Below are positions 1 through 11,268 of a DNA stretch of 64,000 nucleotides, in pieces. Origin of the DNA: Ottelia alismoides (lineage: Eukaryota > Streptophyta > Magnoliopsida > Alismatales > Hydrocharitaceae); the NCBI GenBank assembly GCA_037367405.1, contig JAZKJV010010526.1, positions 646,501 to 710,500 on the forward strand. The letters run 5' to 3'. Numbering within the stretch: the first letter of the stretch is position 1; each line of letters begins with the position of its first letter. The notes under the pieces were generated by a model. The model had not been told where the DNA came from. It worked only from the letters and a program-made list of their open reading frames with translations, and ran no database searches. A program made the translations under genes and the position numbers.

Positions 1-1958
1 TGTTGTTGGTAAAAGCCAACAACTTGTGATTTAATTTTGATTAAATATATTTGATAAATCAAATAAATATAATACCAAATTAAACCACACAAATAGAGAG
101 AGAGAGAGAAAATAAGGGAGATACACCTTCCTCTTTGGAAGGGGGGACGGCCACCAATTCCCTCAAGGAATTGGTGCCGCCCCCTCCTTTCCAAAAGGGG
201 AGGGCAATCTCCTTGATTTTCTCTCCATCCAATTTCCAACAACAATTTGTTGGTATTTTAATTCACCAAAATAATTCTCAATTAATTTTGGGAATATTGC
301 AATCTTGACATTGAATTATTGTGAATCAAATTCACAACCCAAAACAAAATGTAATTTACATTTTCAATTAATTAAACAATGTGTATCCAATACACATTAA
401 TAATTAATCTACTAATATAAATTATATTTAACTCTCTCTAATACATTATAAATCACATTTATAATATATTATGAATAATTGGATATTACTATCCACATTA
501 TTCTTATCCTTGATAATTAAATCATATTTAATCATCTTGGATCTCTTTATCTCATGTGTTCAAATAATATGAATCACATTCACATTATTCACATCTTTGA
601 TAATTTATCTAAGATAACTCTCCTTATAATATGAATCAAATTCATATTATTCATGATAATTAAATCACATTTAATTATCCTTTTTCTCAATGCTCGGATA
701 CATATATCAACAATAGAATTATCCATGAACTCTTTCAAGGATAATGCGCTTTCTCCGCGAATACTTGGAGATAAGGACAGGGCGATTGTATTGTTCCACG
801 TATAGTGACATGGATATTGAGATCACATCTCAAATCCAGATCTCGGGCCTCCCATAGATGCTTGATTAAATCAAGACCGCAAATCTAATCTTCTCATTGA
901 ATCTAAATCACATTCAGATCATTGTCCAACATTTGGACTAAGATCAGATTACTTCTATACTGAAAGGAGTCACTAAAATCCAGACCCGTTTCATCACTCC
1001 CTAGGAATGGAAGCGTCATGGTTATACAACCGTTTATTATCACATCACCCTCAGGTATTCCTAATACCTGTACATCCTGCATACTGGAAGACTCAGATTA
1101 AACCAGAAGTATTAGATCAACTTTACACTGTCTACTTCAGGGTTTTATCAGTAAGTTTCTCATTCGATCATTGGGAGTCGGTATTGATCATATACTTTCC
1201 AAAAGCATATATCATACCTAGGTCTTGATCATATACTTTCCAGAAGTATATATCAAACCAACAAATTCAGTCAAGCTTCCAAAGCGAGACGACCGTGCGC
1301 ACGGAATTTGATTCTTCCCAATATCTCATGAGTGAGCTCTTGTCTTCCGGTTCAGTAGTGAACCTGTATGATCCCTTTGAGAGATCGTATTACTCATATG
1401 CCCTTATATGCACACCAGCGCGCCGGTGTATAGACCTTGATTAGGCCATCAACCTATTGGTCTGCCAAATGTACATACTCAGACATATAGTAACACATCT
1501 GTCTCCGGTCAGAGGATGTGTGCCTATATCATGACAGCATATGATATAGGACTTTGGTTATCTCGATCTTGTTAAGTCAACTCTTTGACCTAACTTATCC
1601 GACACCTCCGAATCTCTATTCCTATGCAGAGGACCTGCATCAAGAGGTCGGTCAGATATCAACCTAAATGAGATAGGATTGCCATCTCCTACTCAGGCTG
1701 GAGATCATCTCTTAATAATCATTTGGCGGTGCTTGATGAGTCCTCAATCTAACTCATTAGATATTCATCTAAGCACCAGCCTCTATGATTCAATAATTGA
1801 ATCAACAGCTGTATGATCATTAAGATGGCCATGGTACATAACCCTAATTGTACTAAGGGACCTATTATGCAAACTATGTACTCTTTATTTCAGATTAAGG
1901 AGTGAATTGCAATAACATTTATTGCATAATGGCTCGCCGTGGGCTCGCATGTCCAACA
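1..1958 (-). repeat. 3' LTR of copia element A, cut by the window edge
   Basis: This matches 9311-11268 base for base with roughly 19 substitutions and no gap. It ends on the + strand in GTCCAACA, the reverse complement of the TGTTGGAC start of the LTR in element sense. The first 674 bp of the + strand LTR (equivalent to 8637-9310, which holds the promoter and U5) lie beyond the window. The visible part is U3: AT-rich, with a short GA run near position 100 and many short TCACATT-type repeats. The small ORFs here are not conserved genes. Confidence 0.95.
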
Positions 1959-1968
1959 ATCTCCCACT
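1959..1968 (-). other. Polypurine tract of element A
   Basis: On the minus strand AGTGGGAGAT directly abuts the TGTTGGACATG start of the 3' LTR, the usual position and sequence of a copia plus-strand primer. The same tract is found next to the 3' LTR of C (38673-38682) and, degraded, of B (35701-35714). Confidence 0.9.
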
Positions 1969-2436
1969 AGCCCAAAGAGCCATTAATGGGCTAATCATTT
2001 AAACCCACACTCATGTGACAATCATAGGCTATTTAGAAAATAGCTAGGTAAGCTGATCAGTCACTCTGTTCCCAAGAGACTACGCCAAGTCCTTTTACGG
2101 CACTTGCATATCTCCTAGTAACAGTGCTCGCATCCAATGCGAATGTTGCATCTCATGCAACCGATACTCAATTTTGTTGGTTATAGTGTCCTTGACACTA
2201 CATCTTATTAATTATCATAACCAGTATTCCCATAATCCTTATTAGAATACCTTCATTCCTGGAGATCTCTATCTCCTAAGGTAACTGCAGTCAAGACCCT
2301 TATAGATCACTATCTACAAGATCTTAAACTTTTGAAGATAAGACTTTGAGATCACTATCTCCAAGTTTTATCATCTTTGAAGATATTATTATTACTGCAA
2401 TCAAGTGTTTTATCTCCATAGCAGGATTAGTAACAG

Positions 2437-3400
2437 TTTACTACTCCCACTGCATGGTAGACATCTGGTTCTTGTACACATCTAGAATACATTCAGCTTC
2501 TCATAACTGATGCACAAGTGCAAGAAGTTCTAGCATTCACTTCCTCAACTCTTTGAGGTGCTATCCCTCTAGACAGGTCACTACCACATCTTAAGGGAAG
2601 GAAGCTTTTCTTGGAATTGTCCAGAAAATGGAATAATTCCAAGGTGTACTACTAATGCGTCAGTCCCAATACCCTCTTCTCTTTGCTTCTGAACGACTTC
2701 AGAATTAAGATCTAAGAGGTATCCTTGAAATCGTATCTCAAGGTATGAAACAACCAAATTATAAAACACTTATTATTATTCTTATATCATTCTAAATGAT
2801 TAGAATAATATCTACATTTAGCGCGATGAACACAATGGCACTCCCACTAAGCTTCACATGGTTCATCAAGATTCTATCTGAAATCATAACATTTATAATT
2901 TCATCAAATCTTATGTTCCAACTACAGGAAGCTTATTGGAGTCCAAAGATGGAGTTCTTCAGCTAGCACACCTTGCTTTCCTCAACAATGAAGCCATAGG
3001 GCTACTTCATATGAATATCCTCAGGGAGGTATTCATAGAGGAATGCAATCTTGACTCACATCATGAAGATGTCAAAGACAAGTTGTGTGGCTATAGTTAG
3101 CAATATTCTGATGGGTTAAAGCAAGGTCATTGGAGAGCAAGTCTTATCGCAAGCGATGCCTTCTCTTCGATGTGTAGCTCATGGCTACGAACCGTGCTTT
3201 GAAGGTCTCTACCTTCTCATCAGGTTCCCTCTTTCTCTTGAAGATCCATTTACACCTTAATGGGTCTGACCCATATAGGTGGATCCTCGAGGGTCCATAT
3301 ACAACACTTGTATATGAAGTCTACATTAGACTTTTATTGCTAACATCCATCTCTCCATGTCATAATCCTCAGGAGCTTCATCACATGTAGTCCGATCATT
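2437..3400 (-). pseudogene. Copia A reverse transcriptase remnant
   Basis: Minus-strand fragments match the copia RT: a KRKREPDEKVETFKAR block, a WNIRFDE block after GLQ*AS, an active-site region reading NVDI instead of YVDD (2807-2818), and a C-terminal PDVYHAVGVV block. The domain is broken: a one-base shift precedes the WIFKRKR block (about 3255), a second follows SYT (about 3165), and a TAA replaces the Gln codon of the QAS motif (2933-2935). Copies B and C carry the same three lesions. Little RNase H can be recognised beyond this towards 1969. No function as an enzyme is possible. Confidence 0.88.
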
Positions 3401-3699
3401 TTCAGATTTAACTGACACATGGAATCCATCCTCAAACTTATTTGAAGAGGTATTAGTGTTTCATATTTAATTGTCCTTTCAGTTTCCAATATCAGGAGCC
3501 TCATTATCTTTTCAAGATTAAATGAGTTCCTTCACTTCATTTTCATCTTGATTCTCAAGAGAGTCATCCTATAAGAATCATATTCTCAAAGATTAGATCT
3601 TTTAAGAATCTCAAGGTCATAAAGTAGGTATCCAATACCATCTTTTATTTTCCTAATGAAGTAGCACTCTCTAGTGCCAGATTCCAGCTCAATCACATG

Positions 3700-4254
3700 G
3701 AACCTTATTAAGGATATATAATGCAGTCTCTACCACATATATATACCTAGAAACTAAGAGATAATTATGCTATGATTAATCATTGATCAAATCATGTCAC
3801 ACATGATCAATTGTATCTCCCTACAACTCTATTGAGTTAAGGTTCATTAGGAGGATTGAGATAGGAATGTTATTCATATCTCCATAAGGTATTTCTTGAA
3901 TTCATCTAATAGGTACAGGCTACCTTGGTTAGATCAAATTCATTTCATCTTCCCTAAAACTTTGGTTCTAAACCAAAATTACGAAATCTTTGAACATTTC
4001 AAAGGTTTCTTAGGTGAAGAGAAGAGATCTCATATCATACATAATCATTAACAGATATCACATATCCACAATGTTTACTATGATATAGATGATCTGCATA
4101 CATTAATATGTATGAGATCTTGAATACCTTAACATCTTACACCTTTCCCAAAGAAGGGTGTATTGACATTTTTACTTTGAATACAATATTCACAAGTATG
4201 TGAGATTTGAATCTTTAGACAATCTAAAGTTTCATGTTTTACTAGTCCATTGAT
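3700..4254 (-). pseudogene. Copia A integrase core remnant
   Basis: Minus-strand remnant of the GAG-pre-integrase and integrase core. The region that is SDxGGEYL in active copia elements reads SNQGSLYL: the second catalytic Asp is Asn (codon 3928-3930). The PQxNGVxER region reads P*LNRVVGRYN: a stop replaces Gln and the third catalytic Glu is Gly (3819-3821). The first catalytic Asp of the HTDVCGP-type motif is also Asn in this copy (INVC, near 4090-4100). The upstream half of the domain is separated from this part by the nested solo LTR at 4260-5598. Confidence 0.85.
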
Positions 4255-4259
4255 CTCAT
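4255..4259. other. Target-site duplication of solo LTR I (left copy)
   Basis: CTCAT, identical to 5599-5603. Copy C has a single CTCAT at the equivalent uninterrupted site (near 40973), which shows the empty-site state. Confidence 0.85.
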
Positions 4260-5598
4260 TGCTGCAATTTTTTTGTTTTAATTTTTTTAATTTTTTTAAA
4301 TTTTCTTTAAACTATGAAACAATATGTACAAAAAAGAAAAAAGATGGTGGATGATGTTGTGGGATGAAAAAGATGAAGATGGTAGTGTGGGTGATGGTGG
4401 TTTGGATGTGGTGTGCTAAAAAAATAGAAATGATGAGACAAAAATGAAACAAACTATTAGATGAAATAAAATAACAAGAAAAATAAGAAGGAATACTTAC
4501 ATGTTCTTCGCCGGATTGGCGGAGCAGCTACGCTGAACTCCTGTCGTCGCCTCGATCCGATTGGCGAAATGAAAATCGGAGAAGCTACGCGAGCTCGACG
4601 GGGAACTCGTGACGCGAAGCGGAGCTCCGCGGATCTCACCTGAAGGAGGTCGTCGCTTGAGGACGATGCTTCGCCGCTGTCACCAACAAAACACTCCAAG
4701 CTCTCTCCTTATTCTATAAGAATGGTGGATTTGAATGGGAAGTTGGTGGTGGAAGAGAGTTGAATGGTGGTTATTGTAGAGAATGTAAAATAATTAAATA
4801 AATAAAATGAAATAAAGTAGGCTACTTTAATTACAACAAAATAAAGAAGGAAAAAAATAATGGTGAATTTACAAGTGAATACAAAACACCATGTACACAA
4901 TTTTTTACTTTTCTAATATGTAATTTTTTTGTCTTTTTAATAAGAGATATTTACAACGAAAAAAATACAATAAAATACTACAATTAAAATACAACACAAG
5001 TATGATTTTTTTGTGTTTTTAGTAATTAAGAAAGATAAAATAAAAATTAAAGAAAGAATGAATATATACATGGTATACAATGTACATCTAGGTCCCAAAA
5101 CCCAACTTTTGCAAATGAGCTCCGATTTTAATGAAACCACTTCCGTTGGATAGATAATTTTCTAACTTGAACTTTAAAAGTGAGTTTGGTGAATTTGGAG
5201 TTCATACGGAGCGGGAATTTAGCTTGGAAGTTGGTCTTTACGGCTTTTTCCCATTGGGATCTAGGAGCATTTATTTGAGATATAATTGGTTTTGTATTTT
5301 TGTATTTTTATGTACATTTTTATGGACAGGTTAGAGAAAGAATTAGCCTAAAAGGAGTTGAAATGAAATTATTAAAAATCCATGAAGTTTTGGGTTATTT
5401 ACAAGTATAAAACTCCTTTGATTTTGCGGCTTTTTTTATTGTTAATTTATTTTGTACAATCTTATATACAGTAATTAGTGAGTTTTATTTACAAGAGGTA
5501 TTTTGTTAATTTATTGATTTTATGAACATTTATTAGGGATTTTACTTGGGGATTTTGCTAAGATCAAGATATTAAGATGATGAATCGTGGATTCATCA
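4260..5598 (-). repeat. Solo LTR I (compact Athila-type) nested in copia A
   Basis: A 1339 bp block absent from copies B and C, starting TGCTGC and ending TTCATCA, with a perfect 5 bp duplication CTCAT at 4255-4259 and 5599-5603. It has the layout of the long gypsy LTRs here in reduced form: an AT-rich start, a GC-rich segment (4500-4690), then AT-rich DNA resembling 21470-21600 of the D LTR, and a GATGAAT...ATTCATCA end like theirs. No primer site, polypurine tract or coding region is inside, so it is a solo LTR. The reading frame at 4457-4699 falls in the GC-rich part and shows no known domain. Confidence 0.85.
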
Positions 5599-6349
5599 CT
5601 CATCAACAGACATATGTCCAAAACTTGATGCCATATCATAGTCAAATGATCTTTATCCTCCTATTGATCTTTAAAGGTTTAATTTTCAGTATCAGAAATC
5701 TTAATGAACCATTCATTAATTTTCTAATTTATTAGAGTACACTAGATTTTAGATTACTATCTGAAATATTTCCATCATAACTCTTTATGATAGATTTATT
5801 ACAGAATTCATGTTTATATCCAACAATTAGAAATAAACAATGAGTGTATTCTAATATCTAGGTCATAGAGACATTCTCTAAGACTAAGGGCTCCCACTGA
5901 AAATATGAAGTCTATTGATCTCATTGAAATTGTTGCAACACTTGCATCACTTTCAACATGGATGACCAATAAACCTTAAGATCAAATTTCTAATACATAT
6001 GCAACCAATTGCAAGTGTCATTAGAAAATTTGAGATACAATTATTAGACTTTATCTTATCAAATAAGTAAGTCAATATCAATGATTATATGTAGATTATA
6101 CTGATGCTCCATCCGAGTCCTTTTCTGAGGGTTCTAGACAGACTTGATAGTCATACTATCAACACATCAACTTATTGTAGTATTGGCATTCATCCAACTC
6201 TTTGGATGTCATATGGAAGTCACAGAAGTACAGTCAACTCTTTGACTATACCTCTTACTTGGGTCCGACCCATGCTTCCACTGCGCTCCCATTATCTATA
6301 AACAACCATTGCTTAAGAATAAGGATCTCTTATGTTAAAATCAAAAATT

Positions 6350-6670
6350 TCAATATAAGAGTATTTCAACATTTATACAAGCTTCACCCAATTCATACAA
6401 TATGAATATTATGAAGCTTCATGAATGACTAGAGTATAGATAGTAGAATGATGACATTCATCATCTACATCCATCTAAACTCTTAAAAACATAGGTTCAG
6501 GTAGGTATTCAAATAATTTGAATACATCATCTCTTATAGAGCTACCATTCTACATGATGCAGAGAACCATGTCATTCATGATTAAATGTCAAGAGCACTT
6601 ATGTATGCCAGAAAAAATTTATTGATTTTATAAGGATTATTTGATAATTACGATCATCATCGACATGTCA
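6350..6670 (-). pseudogene. Copia A gag remnant
   Basis: On the minus strand, fragments equivalent to the UBN2-type copia gag: a segment like HGSxxxTEWWL followed by a region matching the conserved GVKMDVxMxxxxxLxSLP block of gag, much interrupted by stops. The equivalent DNA is at about 32340-32650 in B and 41726-42036 in C. Decay prevents exact domain limits. Confidence 0.55.
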
Positions 6671-8621
6671 CTTCCAAAGTACATTCAATGAGATCAAGAC
6701 TTATAGAGACATACAAACCCTAGGGTTTTAGTCTTATTGTCTTATTTAATTATCACTTCTCATATCATGAGGAAACTTGCACATTGCAACCACATACATT
6801 ATGTGTTCAATTGCAAGTACAATATATGGATCAAGGGTCCAATCCATAATATTCTACTGGTTATTATTGAGTATAACATTGAGTGGGTTTAATGAAGGAT
6901 TATCTGAAATAAGAAATTAGCATAAGGGTATATATTTATGTATATACAAGTTTTACTTTGATTTAGGAATTTTTTATATCAAAGTTGTCTTTCCATGTCA
7001 ACAATGAAAGTTCATTCCCTTAATCACTTTCAATGTAAGAGATATACTTACCATTATATCTCAAGCAAGATCTGGGATCTCCTTCCTTATCTTTGTTGCA
7101 TCCCAATAATATGAGAACCTACAACTCGGATAAAAAGAAGCGGGAACACATTCCGCCTTGCAAGTCCAACTTGCATATCCCAATTCGGTCTTTAATACCC
7201 GGGCCCACCACCCCTAAGGTGATGTTGACCCGTCATTAATTGAACCAACCGTCAACAGGAATACAACTCGCTATGCGCAATCCAATATCGCCCCAATAAT
7301 ATGAGGACCCAATATTGGGGTCACTACGCATACGTCCTTACTCTTTCGAGAAGCGACGAGCCCGATCCAAATGGATCATATGCAGGAGCTGTCACTTCGG
7401 ACAGGCGTCTCCTACATATAATATCTGGCGACGAAACACTTCGCCTTGACGGGAGACCATGGATGTCACTTATGTGATCCTCCATATCTTATTCAAATTA
7501 AATTAATTTCTATGAATCACATTCATATAATTAATTCTTCCAAGGGAATTATTAACTCTAATCATATTAGAGTATTCTCAATTGGATATAATTAACTTAA
7601 TCATATTAAATTAATTATCAATCCAATTTAATCAATCAAACTTAATTTTATGCTTGAATATACATATATGATATTATTCTCAAAGTACGTATTAATTCGA
7701 ATTTTAATAATTAGAAAAATACATCATAATCCCTCGGACATTATCCCGGCCCTACCCGCTGTCATGGCCAGTACCGACGGGAGTGGGGCGGACCACATAC
7801 GTTGCAACCCGCTGACCCAGCGATCCCCGACTAGACACCATATCCACCTCGGGAAAGGATAATGCCAAATTGATTATTTTGTACTTGAGATGATCATCGG
7901 TTCTTCAACCGAAATTATACCATATAGTAATCAAAACAATTTTGATTTTAAGGAAATTTGCTAGGCAAATTCCCAAGTCCTATTCAAGCAAGAAGTTTGA
8001 TGATTGTAATTCCAATTATGGTTTAGATCAAATCTAATCAACTAATTGGTTGGGGCCAAGTCAATTAGGCAAATAATCATGTTTCAATATTTCACAAATA
8101 TTTTTCAAGATTATTTCACGAAATTAACAATTAATTTCACTAATTGACAATCACTTGGTTCTAGATTAGGAAAGCAATTTCAGCAGTGACCCCTACTTAC
8201 TAAAATTGGCATATCTCAATCATATTAAATCCAAATTAAGCAAAGTCAATTTCTAAAGTTTGATAATTTGATTTAGGACAGAACCTAAGTGATGTTTCAT
8301 GCATTTCGAGGCAAGTCTAAACAGTAATTAACATTTTAATCACGTTCAGATTCACAGTTCCCGCAACAGTGCATACATGTTCATTAAAACAACCATATCT
8401 CGAGCATACGAAATCCGATTTACGCAAACTCAGATCCTATGGTTTCCTTATTTAATGGGGAACATAATCCAAGTATAAAATTCGTGTTTAAACAATTTAA
8501 ACAGTGCCGAATTTATTTACTAAACAGATCTGCGAAATCAAATGCGATGAAAACTTTCGCGACCTTAGCGAACACAAGTCGTCCTTGGTTAACGAATCAC
8601 TATTCGAAACCGTCGACCTAA
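6671..8621 (-). other. Element A 5' leader and N-terminal gag region, non-coding
   Basis: This stretch lies between the primer site and the gag remnant. I see no reading frame I can assign. A GC-richer block (about 7070-7460 and 7730-7860) is well conserved in B (31140-31260, 31540-31930) and C (42420-42850, 43100-43250). Conservation of a stretch without an obvious frame suggests leader, packaging or decayed gag sequence; I cannot tell which. Confidence 0.5.
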
Positions 8622-8634
8622 GGCTCTGATACCA
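8622..8634 (-). other. Primer-binding site of copia A (initiator tRNA-Met)
   Basis: The minus strand reads TGGTATCAGAGCC, the standard plant copia complement of the 3' end of initiator tRNA-Met. It lies two bases from the LTR end (TCCTTCA, then AG). It fixes the element's orientation and proves that the LTR starts at 8637 rather than at the TGTTGTTGG inside it. Confidence 0.95.
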
Positions 8635-8648
8635 CTTGAAGGATATGG

Positions 8649-9332
8649 TTAGATCCTCAAGCGCATCACGGAAGCGTGAGCGTCGTATCGAATACGACGA
8701 GGAGCGACTAGTCGCACTAGTTGCTCGATGCAGCGGAATTTAAAATTATTTTTATACGACGAAACCACATGATCCAAGAACACTTCTCGAATCGTTTCGT
8801 CTAAACCACAAACAAGTAATAGGATTACCTCTTGAAGCGTGGTTGCGATCGAGTCTCTAAACGAAGAGACCTCCTGTCTCAAGTCCGATCCGACGGAGGA
8901 GACGCTTGCGAGCGCGGGGATGAACCGCGTGCTTCTCGCAATCCATGTTGATGATCCAAGCGGCGGATCTCCTGATCTCGACACATGAGATCCATCGTCT
9001 TCTTCACGAGCGAGGCACACCAAAGGAGACAGAGATCCACGAGCAGAAGAACGGGCAGCATAACGACGATGCCGCGGCGATGGAGAACCTCTCCATGGCA
9101 TCCATGGTGGACGGCCATGAGAGGGAGAGAGAGGGCTGACCTCTAAAGAGAAAAAGAGAGGGAGAGAGAGATGCTTCTCAAGCATTATGTGTAAAGAGAG
9201 AGCCAAGAATGCCTCTCTATTTATAGGGTTTTGGGATCCATGGATCTCAATCCATGTGTCATATAAAATCAATGGATGAGATTGATTTATGACAATCCAA
9301 TGGTCAAGATTGTTGTTGGTAAAAGCCAACAA
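8649..9332 (-). other. Open frame in copia LTR R/U5 (unassigned, 227 codons)
   Basis: A minus-strand frame overlapping the TATA box and running through R/U5 to a stop just inside the LTR end. Parts of it recur in frame in B 5' LTR (29990-30223) and B 3' LTR (48468-48887), and partly in C (36152-36472), sharing PLGSSTWIxRS and SSVGSDLRQE blocks. I recognise no family. The part upstream of the TATA box cannot be in the LTR-driven transcript. It may be a leader ORF, a captured exon, or chance openness of a GC-rich stretch; a second frame is also open in places. Confidence 0.35.
9217..9226 (-). promoter_or_regulatory. TATA box of the copia A LTR
   Basis: The minus strand reads CTATAAATAG, a near-ideal plant TATA box, just after a conserved GGATCCCAAAACC stretch. 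Related boxes sit at the same place in the other copies (TATATAAG at 29788-29795 in B). Transcription probably starts about 30 bp downstream, near 9185-9190, leaving roughly 550 nt of R/U5 leader. Confidence 0.75.
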
Positions 9333-11268
9333 CTTGTGATTTAATTTTGATTAAATATATTTGATAAATCAAATAAATATAATACCAAATTAAACCACAC
9401 AAATAGAGAGAGAGAGAGAAAATAAGGGAGATACACCTTCCTCTTTGGAAGGGGGGACGACCACCAATTCCCTCAAGGAATTGGTGTCGCCCCCTCCTTT
9501 CCAAAAGGGGAGGGCAATCTCCTTGATTTTCTCTCCATCCAATTTCCAACAACAATTTGTTGGTATTTTAATTCACCAAAATAATTCTCAATTAATTTTG
9601 GGAATATTGCAATCTTGACATTGAATTATTGTGAATCAAATTCACAACCCAAAACAAAATGTAATTTACATTTTCAATTAATTAAACAATGTGTATCCAA
9701 TACACATTAATAATTAATCTACTAATATAAATTATATTTAACTCTCTCTAATACATTATAAATCACATTTATAATATATTATGAATAATTGGATATTACT
9801 ATCCACATTATTCTTATCCTTGATAATTAAATCATATTTAATCATCTTGGATCTCTTTATCTCATGTGTTCAAATAATATGAATCACATTCACATTATTC
9901 ACATCTTTGATAATTTATCTAAGATAACTCTCCTTATAATATGAATCAAATTCATATTATTCATGATAATTAAATCACATTTAATTATCCTTTTTCTCAA
10001 TGCTCGGATACATATATCAACAATAGAATTATCCATGAACTCTTTCAAGGATAATGCGCGTTCTCCGCGAATACTTGGAGATAAGGACATGGCGATTGTA
10101 TTGTTCCACGTATAGTGACATGGATATTGAGATCACATCTCAAATCCAGATCTCGGGCCTCCCATAGATGCTTGATTAAATCAAGACCGCAAATCTAATC
10201 TTCTCATTGAATCTAAATCACATTCAGATCAATGTCCAACATTTGGACTAAGATCAGATTACTTCTCTACTGAGAGGAGTCACTAAAATCCAGACCCGTT
10301 TCATCACTCCCTAGGAATGGAAGCGTCATGGTTATACAACCGTTTATGATCACATCACCCTCAGGTATTCCTAATACCTGTACATCCTGCATACTGGAAG
10401 ACTCAGATTAAACCAGAAGTATTAGATCAACTTTACACTGTCTACTTCAGGGTTTTATCAGTAAGTTTCTCATTCGATCATTGGGAGTCGGTATTGATCA
10501 TATACTTTCCAAAAGCATATATCATACCTAGGTCTTGATCATATACTTTCCAGAAGTATATATCAAACCAACAAATTCAGTCAAGCTTCCAAAGCGAGAC
10601 GACCGTGCGCACGGAATTTGATTCATCTTAATATCTCATGAGTGAGCTCTTGTCTTCCGGTTCAGTAGTGAACCTGTAAGATCCCTTTGAGAGATCGTAT
10701 TACTCATATGCCCTTATATGCACACCAGCGCACCGGTGTATAGACCTTGATTAGGCCATCAACCTATTGGTCTGCCAAATGTACATACTCAGACATATAG
10801 TAACACATCTGTCTCCGGTCAGAGGATGTGTGCCTATATCATGACAACATATGATATAGGACTTTGGTTATCTCGATCTCGTTAAGTCAACTCTTTGACC
10901 TAACTTATCCGACACCTTCGAATCTCTATTCCTATGCAAAGGACCTGCATCAAGAGGTCGGTCAGATATCAACCTAAATGAGATAGGATTGCCATCTCCT
11001 ACTCAGGCTGGAGATCATCTCTTAATAATCATTTGACGGTGCTTGATGAGTCCTCAATCTAACTCATTAGATATTCATCTAAGCACCAGCCTCTATGATT
11101 CAATAATTGAATCAACAGCTGTATGATCATTAAGATGGCCATGGTACATAACCCTAATTGTACTAAGGGACCTATTATGCAAACTATGTACTCTTTATTT
11201 CAGATTAAGGAGTGAATTGCAATAACATTTGTTGCATAATGGCTCGCCGTGGGCTCGCATGTCCAACA

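Larger units (their letters stand above)
1..8636 (-). mobile_element. Copia element A: 3' LTR (truncated) plus internal region
   Basis: Ty1/copia LTR retrotransposon read on the minus strand; its 5' LTR follows at 8637-11268. The internal part (1959-8636) is bounded by a tRNA-Met primer site on the right and an AGTGGGAGAT polypurine tract on the left, as expected for a minus-strand element. Subtracting the nested solo LTR (1339 bp plus a 5 bp duplication) leaves 5334 bp, almost the same as the internal regions of copies B and C, so A is structurally complete apart from the window edge. No long ORF survives: gag, integrase and RT are recognisable only as broken fragments. The two LTRs differ at about 19 sites in 1958 aligned bases with no indel, so insertion is recent. 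The element is therefore young but coding-dead. Confidence 0.93.
8637..11268 (-). repeat. 5' LTR of copia element A
   Basis: A full 2632 bp LTR, TGAAGGATATGG to GTCCAACA on the + strand; in element sense it runs TGTTGGAC...TCCTTCA. A TATA box lies at 9217-9226. Downstream of it (9190-8637) is a GC-rich R/U5 that is the most conserved part among copies A, B and C and carries an open frame (8649-9332) and a good 5' splice-site match. Upstream is AT-rich U3. The flanking 5 bp is ACAAG at 11269-11273; the matching copy would be left of the window. Confidence 0.95.

Noticed and set aside
1..1958. Reading TGTTGTTGG at position 1 (and 9311) as the true LTR start
   Set aside because: The tRNA-Met primer site at 8622-8634 abuts TGAAGGATATGG at 8637, and C has complete LTRs with that end. 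The window simply begins 674 bp into the LTR.
3181..3390. Plus-strand 69-codon frame
   Set aside because: It is antisense to the copia A RT, which shows recognisable motifs on the minus strand.
8622..8634. tRNA gene
   Set aside because: Only the 13 bp complementary to the tRNA 3' end is present; it is a primer-binding site.
8649..9332. 227-codon frame as a host gene
   Set aside because: It lies wholly inside an LTR, overlaps the TATA box, recurs in the other LTR copies and matches no known family.
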